Origin: Variovorax sp. OK212
GTDB taxonomy: Bacteria; Pseudomonadota; Gammaproteobacteria; Burkholderiales; Burkholderiaceae_C
DNA length: 64,000 nucleotides
Assembly (NCBI RefSeq): GCF_900112425.1
Contig: NZ_FOLP01000009.1
Span: forward strand, 186,001-250,000
Reading direction: 5' to 3'
Below, in pieces: positions 9,183 through 17,948 of this stretch; positions within the stretch are counted from its first letter, which is position 1; every line of letters starts with the position of its first letter. Made by a program: the position numbers and the translations under genes. The notes under the pieces are model-generated. The model ran no database searches and was not told the DNA's origin. It saw only the letters and a program-made list of their open reading frames with translations.

Positions 9183-9878
9183 ATGCGGATTCTGGTCGTT
9201 GAAGACGAGCCCATGCTCGCCGACTGCATCAAGAAGGGCCTCCAGGAGCAGGGGTTCCGTGTCGATCTTGTTCGCGACGGTTTCGAAGGGCAGTACCTCG
9301 CGATCGAGGGCGACTACGCATTGGTTCTGCTCGACACGAAGCTCGCGGGTCCCGACCTCGGCGTCTTGCAGGCCATCCGCCGCACCAGGAATGTTCCCGT
9401 GCTGATGCTGACCGCGCGCGACAAGCTCTCCGACCGATTGCAGGGACTGAAGCTGGGTGCCGACGACTACCTTGCGATGCCTTTTTCCGTGCCCGTGTTG
9501 CTGGTTCGCGTTCAGGCGCTCCTGGAGCGCGGCAGGCCGCCGCAATCGACCCTTCTGAGGTTGGCCGACCTCGAGGTCGACCTGGAGCGCCGCAAGTGCG
9601 CCCGCAACGGCGTCCTGCTGAAGCTGTCGCCCACGGAGTTTTCGTTGTTGGCCGTGCTGCTGCAGCGGCACGGCGCGGTTCTTTCGCGCGCGACCCTTGC
9701 GCAGCAGGTATGGCACATGGAACTGGCGAGCGAGTCGACGACCCTCGAGGTCACCATCGGCCGGCTTCGAAGGAAGCTGGACGATCCGTGCGACCTGAAG
9801 CTGCTGCACACGGTTCGCGGCGCGGGCTATGTGCTCGACGATCGAACCGCGGGATCCGGTTCGCTCGAAGTCTTCTAG
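9183..9878 (+). CDS. OmpR-family response regulator, orphan, receiver lysine replaced by Met
   Basis: The 231-residue protein has a receiver domain (1-118) and an OmpR/PhoB winged helix (about 130-225; LSPTEFSLLAVLL and TLEVTIGRLRRKLDD). The acidic pair E7-D8, acceptor D51 and T77 are present. The almost invariant lysine that contacts the phosphoryl group is Met99 (ADDYLAMPF where the family has K-P-F). No histidine kinase gene is adjacent, so it is an orphan or pseudo-receiver regulator whose output may depend on something other than phosphorylation. ATG 9183 was chosen because the receiver begins there (MRILVVEDEP). The convergent neighbour is a BLUF photoreceptor. Confidence 0.85.
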   Translation: MRILVVEDEPMLADCIKKGLQEQGFRVDLVRDGFEGQYLAIEGDYALVLLDTKLAGPDLGVLQAIRRTRNVPVLMLTARDKLSDRLQGLKLGADDYLAMPFSVPVLLVRVQALLERGRPPQSTLLRLADLEVDLERRKCARNGVLLKLSPTEFSLLAVLLQRHGAVLSRATLAQQVWHMELASESTTLEVTIGRLRRKLDDPCDLKLLHTVRGAGYVLDDRTAGSGSLEVF

Positions 9879-9936
9879 CCGGAAGCCGTCTGCGGCTCGG
9901 ACGCGCGATCTGCGCCATCGACTGCGAATCTAGACC

Positions 9937-10347
9937 CTAGAGCACGTTCCAGTGCGAGGTCATGCTGAGCGAACGGAAGATGGGTGCCGCATCGTCGGGC
10001 GGGATACCGAAGAGCCCCATGTCGGCCAGCGGACCGAGCGTGGCTTCGATCTCCGGGTCCCAGGCCAGCATGGCCATCGACCATTGCGGAAACGCGCGTG
10101 CGGCAATGAGGCGGTATTCGATCACCGACAGGCCGCAATGCCGCTGGTCTTCGGTGATGGCGGCCATGACGCACTCGATGGCCGCTTCGTCGCCCTCCAG
10201 ATACTGCATGTAGGCACCCCGCAGATGGCACAAGGCACCGGTGATGCCCACCGCATGGTTCTTTCGGCGCGACGTGGTCAGGATGTCGGAAATATCCGCA
10301 TCCGAAGGATTCTTCGACACGCTCCGGTAGATCAGTCGGGCCAGCAT
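9937..10347 (-). CDS. BLUF-domain blue-light photoreceptor, short form
   Basis: The 136-residue protein consists of one BLUF domain (1-95) plus a short helical tail. The residues known to bind and photocycle with FAD are visible: Tyr7 (LIYRS), Asn30 (RRKNHAVGITG), Gln48 (YMQYLEG), and Trp89/Met91 (FPQWSMAM). Short BLUF proteins signal by protein-protein contact instead of a fused output domain. The convergent response regulator and the c-di-GMP protein at the window start are conceivable partners, without proof. Confidence 0.88.
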   Translation of the reverse strand: MLARLIYRSVSKNPSDADISDILTTSRRKNHAVGITGALCHLRGAYMQYLEGDEAAIECVMAAITEDQRHCGLSVIEYRLIAARAFPQWSMAMLAWDPEIEATLGPLADMGLFGIPPDDAAPIFRSLSMTSHWNVL

Positions 10348-10407
10348 GCGGGAATTATTGCTGAAGGGCCAGGCTTTGGAAGCGCCTTGACGAGCGCCGA
10401 GGGTTAC

Positions 10408-12477
10408 CTATTCGCAGTGAGTCGTCCCCAGCTGCACACGGCGCGGCGATGGGTTGCGCTCCGCGGAATCCTCGTCTTCCAGCTCGGCGGCTGCTTCTTC
10501 CAGCGCCTCCTTGACGTCGTCCAATGCCGGCGGCAGCGCCAGCCCGATGCGGCGCAGGGCCGGCGCATCGCACAGATCGGCAAGGGCGTTGACCGCCGTG
10601 GACCGGACGTGTGGATCGTCGTCCTCCAGGCTGCTGACCAGCAGCGGCAGCACCCTGGAGGGCGTGAAGAAGCTCAGGGCCCACACGACCCGTCTGCGGA
10701 CAGGTGGGTGCTCGTCTTCGAGCAGTGCCTTCAACGGCTCGATGGCCCGGTCATCCGCAAGGGCCGCCAGCGCCAGCGCCGCTTCGCCGCGCACATCCTC
10801 GTCTTCGTCATCGAGGAGCGCGGTCAACGGAGGCATCGCACGCGGGTCGGGCAGTTCGCCCAGCGCCTGCGCAGCCGCCGCGCGGACATGACCGCTCTTG
10901 TCCTGGAGCAGGTCGATCAGCACGGGCACGGCCTCCGCACCCCCTCGGCGCGCCAGTGCCTTTGCCAAGTCGCACCTGGCAAAAGGATCGCCATCGAGGT
11001 CGGCAAGGCAGGCCAGCACCGCGGGCGGAATCGGCGCACTCTGTGCCAGCACCAGGGACTTCGCGGCCGTTCTTCGAACATCGGTGTCCGGATCGTTGAG
11101 GCCTTCCAGAAGCAGCGCCGCACCGGCGGTGGCGTCGATCCTGGCGATGGCTTCCAAGGCTGCTGCCCGGCACTCCTCGGTGTCGTCCTGCGCGGCCTTC
11201 ATCAGGAAAGGAAGCGCGCGCGGGTCTTTCAGCTTGCCCAGCGCGTTGCTGGCTGCCTCCCTGACGCTGCCCTCGGTGTCCTTCAAGGCCAGGCACAACG
11301 GTTCCAGTGCGGCGCTGCCCTCGGGGACTTCCGGGTCCAGAAGCCACTCCAGGCCTCGCGCCGCGGACTCTCTTGTCTCGGGGTCGAGGTCTCTCAACGC
11401 CACGCACAACGCGGGCAGCGCCCTGAAGTCTTCGGCATTGCCCAGCGCACGCACGATCTCCGCCCGAACTTCGGGAGAGTCCGCCCCACTCTGAAATGCA
11501 TCGATCAAGTGCGTTGTCGCGCCCTCGTGCCGGAGGTCGCCCAGCGCGGAGGCGGCACTGCATCGCACTTCCGTATCTGCATCGTTTCGAAGCCGCTCCG
11601 CCAGAGCGTCGATGGCCTGGCAGGCATCCAGCGTTCCGAGGGCGCCAATCGCCTCGTTGCGAACGTCGGCAACTTCGTCTGCGAGCAGCGCCACCAGCCC
11701 GGGAATCGCTTCAGCGGACGAATAGCGCAACGCCCGTGCCGCGCTTTCTCTGACGCCGGCCGATGGATCAGCCAAAGCCAGGAGCAACGCGTTCACGATG
11801 GCTGGCAATTCGCTGGTTTCGTACTCGCCCAAGGCGCGAGCGACAGCGGCTCGCACGATAGCGCTCTCGTCTTCAAGTGCACGGACCAGGTCATCCACCG
11901 AACCCTCGGGTTTCAAGCGCTCCAGGGCCATGACGGCACGTTCCCGGACCTCCGGCGCCGGGTCGCGGTGCAGGCGATCGGTCAATGCGGCCACGGTGTC
12001 GCTCGTCTCGAAGGCCCCGAGCGCAAGCACCACCTCCTTGCGCACGTCGGGGCTCGCATCGCCGAGGGCCGCGAGCAGCGCAGGAGCAGCGTCAGAAGAC
12101 ATGCTTGCCAGGACCTCCGCCGCGGCCGATCTCACCGATGGGTCGGGGTCATCGGCCAGCGCACGGAACAGTGTCGCCAGCAACTGCGTGCCTTCTTCGG
12201 CGTCGTAGCTTGCGAGCGCATGGACGGCGCTCGCCCGGATATAGGGGTCCTGGTCCGTCGTCGCCTTCAGCAAGTGCGGGATGAAGGCCGCGCAAGGCGC
12301 GTGGTCCAGGCTCACGCGGGCGTGCCTGTCGTCGGGATCCTGGCCTCTCAAGGCGTGAATCAGTTCCTCGATCTCTGTGCTGGGGGATGGGTGCTTCGTC
12401 AAGATCTTCGCTTCGCAGGCTGTCGCGGGTGGGCCGGGCGCCAGAATATAAAGCCACGCCATGCACGCGAAACGCAT
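10408..12477 (-). CDS. HEAT-repeat (PBS-lyase type) scaffold protein
   Basis: Nearly the whole 689-residue sequence is about twenty tandem ~31-residue HEAT units with the pattern D-P-x-V-R-x-x-A-A-x-A-L-G (examples DPSVRSAAAEVLASM, DEDVRGEAALALAAL, DPHVRSTAVNALADL). Such alpha-solenoids bind proteins or nucleic acids; there is no catalytic motif. Starts are ambiguous: ATG 12477 adds a 25-residue hydrophobic N-terminus, while TTG 12402 begins at TKHPSPSTEIEELI, just before the first repeat. It is acidic and probably cytoplasmic if the later start is used. It stands alone between a convergent BLUF gene and the end of the sugar-acid operon. Confidence 0.8.
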   Translation of the reverse strand: MRFACMAWLYILAPGPPATACEAKILTKHPSPSTEIEELIHALRGQDPDDRHARVSLDHAPCAAFIPHLLKATTDQDPYIRASAVHALASYDAEEGTQLLATLFRALADDPDPSVRSAAAEVLASMSSDAAPALLAALGDASPDVRKEVVLALGAFETSDTVAALTDRLHRDPAPEVRERAVMALERLKPEGSVDDLVRALEDESAIVRAAVARALGEYETSELPAIVNALLLALADPSAGVRESAARALRYSSAEAIPGLVALLADEVADVRNEAIGALGTLDACQAIDALAERLRNDADTEVRCSAASALGDLRHEGATTHLIDAFQSGADSPEVRAEIVRALGNAEDFRALPALCVALRDLDPETRESAARGLEWLLDPEVPEGSAALEPLCLALKDTEGSVREAASNALGKLKDPRALPFLMKAAQDDTEECRAAALEAIARIDATAGAALLLEGLNDPDTDVRRTAAKSLVLAQSAPIPPAVLACLADLDGDPFARCDLAKALARRGGAEAVPVLIDLLQDKSGHVRAAAAQALGELPDPRAMPPLTALLDDEDEDVRGEAALALAALADDRAIEPLKALLEDEHPPVRRRVVWALSFFTPSRVLPLLVSSLEDDDPHVRSTAVNALADLCDAPALRRIGLALPPALDDVKEALEEAAAELEDEDSAERNPSPRRVQLGTTHCE

Positions 12478-12486
12478 GACGCACGA

Positions 12487-12520
12487 ATGACGAACGGGCC
12501 CCTCGGGGCCCGTTCGTCAT
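12487..12520. terminator. Perfect 16-bp inverted repeat with 2-base centre, probable terminator
   Basis: ATGACGAACGGGCCCC at 12487-12502 is exactly mirrored at 12505-12520. It lies just after the stop of the minus-strand FAD-oxidase operon and just before the HEAT gene on the same strand. No U-tract follows on either strand, so if it is a terminator it is non-canonical; a protein-binding palindrome is the alternative. Confidence 0.55.
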
Positions 12521-12557
12521 CGGAAGCGCGTTCGACCTCGGTGTCTCTGCGCCGTCG

Positions 12558-13994
12558 TCACGCGGCCTGCGGCAGCACCTTGGCCGGGTTCAGCAGGTTG
12601 TCCGGATCGAGCGCGCGCTTGATCTGCCACATCAGCTCGAGCTCGACCTCGCTCTTGTAGGCGCTCAGGTCGTCGCGCTTGGCCACGCCCACGCCGTGCT
12701 CGGCCGAGATCGATCCGTTTTTCCGGTGCGCCAGCCCGTCGACCGCGTGCGACACGCGCGCGTAGTTGGCCTCCAGGAACTGCGCGGAACTCGCGCCCTT
12801 GGGCTTCAGCGGGTTGAAGTGCACGTTGCCGTCGCCCATGTGGCCATAGATGACCATGCGCGCATCGGGCGCCAGGGCCAGCACCGCGGCCGAGGCTTCG
12901 GCGATGAAGTCGGCGATCTTCGACAGCGGAATGGAGATGTCGCATTTGATGCTGCCGCCTTCGCGCGTCTGCGCGTCGGAAATCTCTTCGCGGATGCGCC
13001 AGAAGTTCTGCGCGTCGGCACCGCTTGCGGCGATGGCCGCGTCGAGCACGAGGCCTTGCGCCATGCCTTCTTCGAGAAGCGACAGCAGCGTGGCGTCGAG
13101 GCTGCCCGGGTCGCCGCCCGAGCTCAGCTCGATCAGCACCATCCAGTCGTGCGCGTCGGCCAGCGGCGAGCGCAGCTGGGGCATCGATTCGAGCACCAGC
13201 GCGAGCGCAGGCGCCGAGATCAGCTCGAAGGCCGTGACGGCCTGGCCCGCGATGCGCTTGGCTTCTGTCAGCAGCTGCACCGCGGCGTGCGGGCTTTGCA
13301 CCGCGACCAGCGCCACCGCCGTGGCGCGCGGCAGCGGCATGAGCTTGAGCACGGCTGCCGTGATGATGCCGAGCGTGCCTTCGGAGCCGATGAAGAGCTG
13401 CTTGAGGTCGTAGCCCGTGTTGTCCTTGCGCAGGCCGCGCAGCGACGAGAAGATGCGCCCGTCGGGCAGCACCGCCTCGATGCCCAGCGTCAGGTCGCGC
13501 ATGTTGCCGTAGCGCAGCACGGCGGTGCCGCCGGCGTTGGTCGAGAGGTTGCCGCCGATCTGGCACGAGCCCTCGGAGCCGATGCGCAGTGGAAAGAGCC
13601 GGCCCGCGTCCTCGGCCGCGGCGCGCGCGGCCTGCAGCGTCACACCGGCCTGCAGGGTCAGGGTGTCGTTGACGGTGTCGACCTCCAGCACCTTGTTCAT
13701 GCGGCGCAGGTTGAGGATGACCGCGCGGCCGGACGCGTCGGGCACGGCGCCGCCCATCAGCGAGGTGTTGCCGCCTTGCGGCACCACGGGCACCTTGTGC
13801 GCGGCGCACAGCGCCAGCACGCCGGCAACTTCTTGCGTCGAAGCGGGCAACACCACGGCCAGTGCCTTGCCGTGGTAGAGCTTGCGGTAGTCCGTGGCAA
13901 AGGGCTGCATGTCGGCGGGCGCCTCGATGCAGGCCTTCTCGCCCACGATGGCGCGCAGGCCTTCGATCACGGCCGTCGATGTCGGTGCGTCCAT
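12558..13994 (-). CDS. FAD-binding 2-hydroxyacid dehydrogenase (GlcD / D-2-hydroxyglutarate dehydrogenase type)
   Basis: The 478-residue flavoprotein has the PCMH-type FAD fold (about 45-225; VVPQGGNTSLMGG, GRLFPLRIGSEGSCQIGGN, FIGSEGTLGIIT) and the C-terminal FAD-linked oxidase cap with YGHMGDGNVHFN (about 395) and SAEHGVGVAKRD (about 435), whose histidines bind the metal and the 2-hydroxy acid. This family oxidises D-lactate, glycolate or D-2-hydroxyglutarate to the 2-oxo acid. It is the last gene of the operon, three bases downstream of the aldolase gene, so its substrate is probably a hydroxy acid made by the same pathway. Confidence 0.85.
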   Translation of the reverse strand: MDAPTSTAVIEGLRAIVGEKACIEAPADMQPFATDYRKLYHGKALAVVLPASTQEVAGVLALCAAHKVPVVPQGGNTSLMGGAVPDASGRAVILNLRRMNKVLEVDTVNDTLTLQAGVTLQAARAAAEDAGRLFPLRIGSEGSCQIGGNLSTNAGGTAVLRYGNMRDLTLGIEAVLPDGRIFSSLRGLRKDNTGYDLKQLFIGSEGTLGIITAAVLKLMPLPRATAVALVAVQSPHAAVQLLTEAKRIAGQAVTAFELISAPALALVLESMPQLRSPLADAHDWMVLIELSSGGDPGSLDATLLSLLEEGMAQGLVLDAAIAASGADAQNFWRIREEISDAQTREGGSIKCDISIPLSKIADFIAEASAAVLALAPDARMVIYGHMGDGNVHFNPLKPKGASSAQFLEANYARVSHAVDGLAHRKNGSISAEHGVGVAKRDDLSAYKSEVELELMWQIKRALDPDNLLNPAKVLPQAA

Positions 13995-13997
13995 GGT

Positions 13998-14822
13998 TCA
14001 GTAGGCTCCGCGCGTCGCCGCATCGACCGGCGCGGCCGCCGCGGCAGAGCCCGCGGGCGCTCCGAGAAACTCCGCGGCCAGCTTGCGCGCCGCATTCGCA
14101 TAGATCAGCACATCGACGCCCACGGCGACGAAGGTGCAGCCCAGTTCCAGGTACCGCCGTGCCAGCGTGGCGTCCGACGTGAGCGTGCCCGCCGCCTTGC
14201 CCGACGCGACGATGGTGCGCATCGCCTGTTCGATGGCCGCCTGCACCTCGGGATGGCCGGGACGGCCGCGATGGCCCATCGATGCCGCAAGGTCCGCAGG
14301 CCCGATGAACACGCCATGCACACCGTCCACGGCGCAGATCGCCTCGAGGTCGGCAAGCGCGCTCACCGTCTCGGCCTGCACCAGCAGGCAGACCTCGTCG
14401 TCGGCAATGTCGAGATAGTTGCTGCGCGCACTCCATTGCGACGCGCGCCCCACGGCGCTGCCCACGCCGCGAATGCCCTGCGGCGGGTAGCGCGTGGCCG
14501 ATACCAGCGCGCGCGCCTGGTCGGCCGTGTCGACCATGGGCACCAGCAGGTTCTTCGCGCCGATGTCGAGCAGCTGCTTGATGAGCGCGGTGTCGCCGTT
14601 CACGGCGCGCACCACGGGCTGTGCGCGGTGCGGCGCCACGGCCTGCAGGGCGGCCAGCGTCGAGCGCAGGTCGTTCGGCGCATGCTCGCCGTCGATCAGC
14701 AGCCAGTCGAAGCCGGTGGTCGCGCTGACCTCGGCCATGTAGGGGTCGGCCATCGACAGCCAGAGGCCGACCTGCGCGCGCTGTTCGGCCAGCGCAGCCT
14801 TGAAGGAATTGGGGTTGCTCAT
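13998..14822 (-). CDS. HpcH/HpaI-family aldolase
   Basis: A 274-residue class II aldolase of the HpaI/GarL family, which cleaves 2-oxo acids to pyruvate and an aldehyde with a divalent metal. Visible motifs are VGLWLSMADPY, FDWLLIDGEHAPND (metal/acid-base region), RAVNGD, GAKNLLVPMVDT, the glutamate in LLVQAETVSAL, and GVFIGPADLAASMG. ATG 14822 gives the standard length (MSNPNSFKAAL). Position between an aldehyde dehydrogenase and a 2-hydroxyacid dehydrogenase suggests that its aldehyde product is oxidised by the former. The exact substrate (2-keto-3-deoxy acid or 4-hydroxy-2-oxo acid) cannot be read from sequence. Confidence 0.85.
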   Translation of the reverse strand: MSNPNSFKAALAEQRAQVGLWLSMADPYMAEVSATTGFDWLLIDGEHAPNDLRSTLAALQAVAPHRAQPVVRAVNGDTALIKQLLDIGAKNLLVPMVDTADQARALVSATRYPPQGIRGVGSAVGRASQWSARSNYLDIADDEVCLLVQAETVSALADLEAICAVDGVHGVFIGPADLAASMGHRGRPGHPEVQAAIEQAMRTIVASGKAAGTLTSDATLARRYLELGCTFVAVGVDVLIYANAARKLAAEFLGAPAGSAAAAAPVDAATRGAY

Positions 14823-14842
14823 GCGGGGTGTTTCCAGAAACG

Positions 14843-16315
14843 TCAGTCGAGTTGCCCCTGGCACACGTACTTGGTGTGCAGGTAGTCGTCCAGGCCGTGG
14901 ACCGAGCCTTCGCGGCCGTAGCCCGAGTCCTTCACGCCGCCGAAGGGCGCGGCCTCGGCGGCCAGCGCGCCTTCGTTGATGCCGACGATGCCGCACTCCA
15001 GCGCATCGGCCACGCGCCAGATGCGCCGCGCGTCGTTCGAATAGAAGTACGCGGCCAGGCCGAAGGGCGTGTCGTTGGCCTGCGCGATCACCTCGGCCTC
15101 GTCGGTGAAGCGCGTGAGCGGCGCGACCGGGCCGAAGGTTTCCTCGCAGGCGCAGGCCATGGTGGCGTCGGCATCGGCCAGCACGGTGGGGGCGAAGTAG
15201 TTGGCGCCCAGCGCGGGCAGGCGCGCGCCGCCCGTGAGCACGCGCGCGCCGCGTGCCACGGCGTCCTGCACGTGGCGCTCGATCTTCTCGACGGCACGTG
15301 CGTTGATCATGGGGCCGATCTGCGAGGCGGCGTCGCTGGCGGGGCCGACCTTCAGCGCGGCCACGCGCGCGACCAGCAGTTCGGCGAAACGGTCGTGCAC
15401 GGCCGCATGGACGAACACGCGGTTGGGGCACACGCAGGTCTGGCCGCCGTTGCGGAACTTGGCGGCCATCAGGCCGTCGACGGCGGCTTCGAGGTCGGCG
15501 TCCTCGAACACGATGAACGGCGCATTGCCGCCGAGTTCGAGCGAGAGCTTCTTCAGCGTGTCGGCCGAGCGGCGCGCCAGGTGCTTGCCCACGGGCGTCG
15601 ACCCCGTGAAGGTGATCTTGCGCACGCGCGCGTCGTCGAGCCAGGCGTCGACCACCTCGGGCGTGCGCTCGCGCGACGCGGTCACGATGTTGAGCACGCC
15701 CGGCGGCACGCCCGCCTCGGCGGCCAGGGCCACCAGCGCCAGCGAGGTCAGCGGCGTGTCCTCGGCCGGCTTGCAGACCACGGTGCAGCCCGCGGCGAGC
15801 GCGGGCGCGATCTTGCGCGCGATCATCGCGGCCGGAAAGTTCCACGGCGTGACGGCGGCGACCACGCCCACCGGCTCCCTGAGCGCGAACATGCGCCGGC
15901 CGGGCACCGGCGCGGGAATCACGTCGCCGTTGGCGCGCGTGGCTTCCTCGGCAAACCATTCGATGTAGCTGGCCGCATAGGCCACCTCGCCGCGCCCTTC
16001 GGCCAGCGGCTTGCCTTGCTCGCGCGAGATGAGCCGGCCCAGGTCTTCCTGGTGCGCGAGCACCAGGTCGTTCCAGCGCTTGAGGATCTGCGCGCGCGCC
16101 TTGGCCGGCGTCTTGCGCCACGCGGGGAACGCGGCGTGCGCGGCGTCGACGGCGGCGCGCGCGGCGCTGGCGGTCGAGTCGGGCACGTTCGCAATCAGGT
16201 CGCCGGTGGCCGGGTCGGTCACGGCCAGCGTGCGTCCGGGTTGCGCGGCCAGCCATTCGCCGGCGATGTAGTTGGCGCTGCGCAGCAGCTCGGTGCGGGA
16301 AAGGGTCAGGGGCAT
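14843..16315 (-). CDS. NAD(P)-dependent aldehyde dehydrogenase, succinate-semialdehyde type
   Basis: The 490-residue ALDH has the cofactor site (VTPWNFPAAMIARK and FTGSTPVGKHLA), the catalytic Glu in LELGGNAPFIVF (about residue 260) and the nucleophilic Cys in NGGQTCVCPNRV (about 295), and ends with the usual GGVKDSGYGREGS. It is closest in style to GabD-like succinate-semialdehyde dehydrogenases. In this operon it probably oxidises the semialdehyde released by the HpaI-type aldolase (20 bases downstream). The two cysteines in QTCVC are normal for the GabD group. Confidence 0.85.
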   Translation of the reverse strand: MPLTLSRTELLRSANYIAGEWLAAQPGRTLAVTDPATGDLIANVPDSTASAARAAVDAAHAAFPAWRKTPAKARAQILKRWNDLVLAHQEDLGRLISREQGKPLAEGRGEVAYAASYIEWFAEEATRANGDVIPAPVPGRRMFALREPVGVVAAVTPWNFPAAMIARKIAPALAAGCTVVCKPAEDTPLTSLALVALAAEAGVPPGVLNIVTASRERTPEVVDAWLDDARVRKITFTGSTPVGKHLARRSADTLKKLSLELGGNAPFIVFEDADLEAAVDGLMAAKFRNGGQTCVCPNRVFVHAAVHDRFAELLVARVAALKVGPASDAASQIGPMINARAVEKIERHVQDAVARGARVLTGGARLPALGANYFAPTVLADADATMACACEETFGPVAPLTRFTDEAEVIAQANDTPFGLAAYFYSNDARRIWRVADALECGIVGINEGALAAEAAPFGGVKDSGYGREGSVHGLDDYLHTKYVCQGQLD

Positions 16316-16366
16316 GGGGGCGTTCTTGTCGGGGTTGTGTGGTGCGGGTATCGCGCAGGCATCGGC

Positions 16367-17890
16367 TCAGCTCACGATGCCCATGTGCCAGGGCACGAAC
16401 TCGTGATCGCCCAGGCCGAGCGCTTCGCTCTTGGTGGCTTCACCCGACGCGTGGCGCAGGATCTGCTCGAAGATCTGCTGGCCCAGTTCGGGCACCGTCA
16501 GCTCGCCGTCGATCACCACGCCGCAGTTGATGTCCATGTCTTCCTCGAGCCGGCGGAACATCGGCGTGTTGCTCGCCAGCTTGATGGTGGGCGCCGGCTT
16601 GCTGCCGAACATCGAGCCGCGGCCGGTGGTGAAGCAGATCAGCTGCGCGCCGCTGGCGATCTGCCCGGTTGCGGCCACGGGGTCGTAGCCCGGCGAGTCC
16701 ATGAAGACGAAGCCGGCCTCGTCGATCGGCTCGGCGTATTCGTACACCGCGCGCAGCGGCGTGGTGCCGCCCTTCATCGCCGAGCCCAGCGACTTCTCGA
16801 AGATGTTGGCCAGGCCGCCGGCCTGGTTGCCGTGGCCCACCACGCCGTTGAACTGCGCGTTCTGGCCGGCCGCATAGCGCTCCCACCACGCCAGCCGGTC
16901 GAGCAGCTTCTGCCCGACCTCGGGCGTGATGGCGCGCCGCGTGAGCATGAACTCGACGCCGTGGATCTCGGGCGTTTCCGACAGGATGGCCGTGCCGCCA
17001 TGGCGCACCAGCACGTCCATGGCCGCGCCGAGCGCGGGGTTCGCCGTGATGGCCGAGAAGCCGTCGGAGCCGCCGCATTCCAGGCCGATCTTCAGATGGT
17101 TGGCGCCCACGCGCGAGCGCTGCGCGGCGTTGGCCTCGGGCAGCATGTCCTCGATGGCGCGGATGCCGGCCTCGATGGTCACGCGCGTGCCGCCCACGTC
17201 CTGCATCACCATGGTTCGCATCAGGCGACCCTGCTCGAGGCCCTGCGAATCCACCAGCGAATCGACCTGGTTGCGCTCGCAGCCCAGCCCGACGATGAGC
17301 ACGCCCGCCAGGTTCGGATGGCGCGCATAGCCTGCCAGCGTGCGCCGCAGCACGTCGAAGTGCTCGCTCGGCGAAGACATGCCGCAGCCGCTGGTCTGCG
17401 CGAAGGCGGCCACGCCGTCGACGTTCGGAAACGCGGCCAGCCGCTCGGGCGTGAAGTGCGCGGCAATGCGCTTGATCACGGTGGCCGAGCAGTTCACCGA
17501 CGACAGGATGCCGATGAAGTTGCGCGTGCCCACCTGTCCGTCGGCGCGCACGAAGCCCATGAAGGTGGCGCGCTCGGCCTCGGGCACGAAGTCGACCGGC
17601 CGCACGTCCTGGCAGAAGGCCGGATCGCGGTAGGAGTCGACCAGCGTGAGGTTGTGGCTGTGCACATAGTCGCCCGCCTGCAGGTCGCGCGAGGCCACGC
17701 CGATGACGGTGTCGTACTTTTTGACCTGCTCGCCGGCCGCGATGGCGCAGGCCGCGATCTTGTGGCCGGCGGGAATCTGCGCCCGGGCGCGCACGCCGAA
17801 CTCGGCGATGGTTTCGCCCAGCGCAATGGCGGACTTGGCAACCAGCACGTTGTCGTGCGGGTGCAGGCGAAGCAGGGGACTGTCGTTCAT
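16367..17890 (-). CDS. UxaA-family sugar-acid dehydratase (altronate/galactarate dehydratase type)
   Basis: This 507-residue protein combines an N-terminal SAF domain (about 5-85; LLRLHPHDNVLVA) with the UxaA/GarD C-terminal domain (about 105-500). Family cysteine and glycine motifs are visible: SSVNCSATV, TSGCGMSS, GLGCERNQ, GLECGGSDGFS and TTGRGSMFGSKPAPTIK. Family members dehydrate altronate or galactarate to 2-keto-3-deoxy acids with an iron centre. As first enzyme of the operon it probably makes the substrate for the HpaI-type aldolase. The precise sugar acid or hydroxy acid is unknown. Confidence 0.82.
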   Translation of the reverse strand: MNDSPLLRLHPHDNVLVAKSAIALGETIAEFGVRARAQIPAGHKIAACAIAAGEQVKKYDTVIGVASRDLQAGDYVHSHNLTLVDSYRDPAFCQDVRPVDFVPEAERATFMGFVRADGQVGTRNFIGILSSVNCSATVIKRIAAHFTPERLAAFPNVDGVAAFAQTSGCGMSSPSEHFDVLRRTLAGYARHPNLAGVLIVGLGCERNQVDSLVDSQGLEQGRLMRTMVMQDVGGTRVTIEAGIRAIEDMLPEANAAQRSRVGANHLKIGLECGGSDGFSAITANPALGAAMDVLVRHGGTAILSETPEIHGVEFMLTRRAITPEVGQKLLDRLAWWERYAAGQNAQFNGVVGHGNQAGGLANIFEKSLGSAMKGGTTPLRAVYEYAEPIDEAGFVFMDSPGYDPVAATGQIASGAQLICFTTGRGSMFGSKPAPTIKLASNTPMFRRLEEDMDINCGVVIDGELTVPELGQQIFEQILRHASGEATKSEALGLGDHEFVPWHMGIVS

Positions 17891-17948
17891 GGCGTGGCGC
17901 GTGGGCGCTTTCTGGGGGCGTGGAGGCGGATGGGGTGGACGAAGGGGC

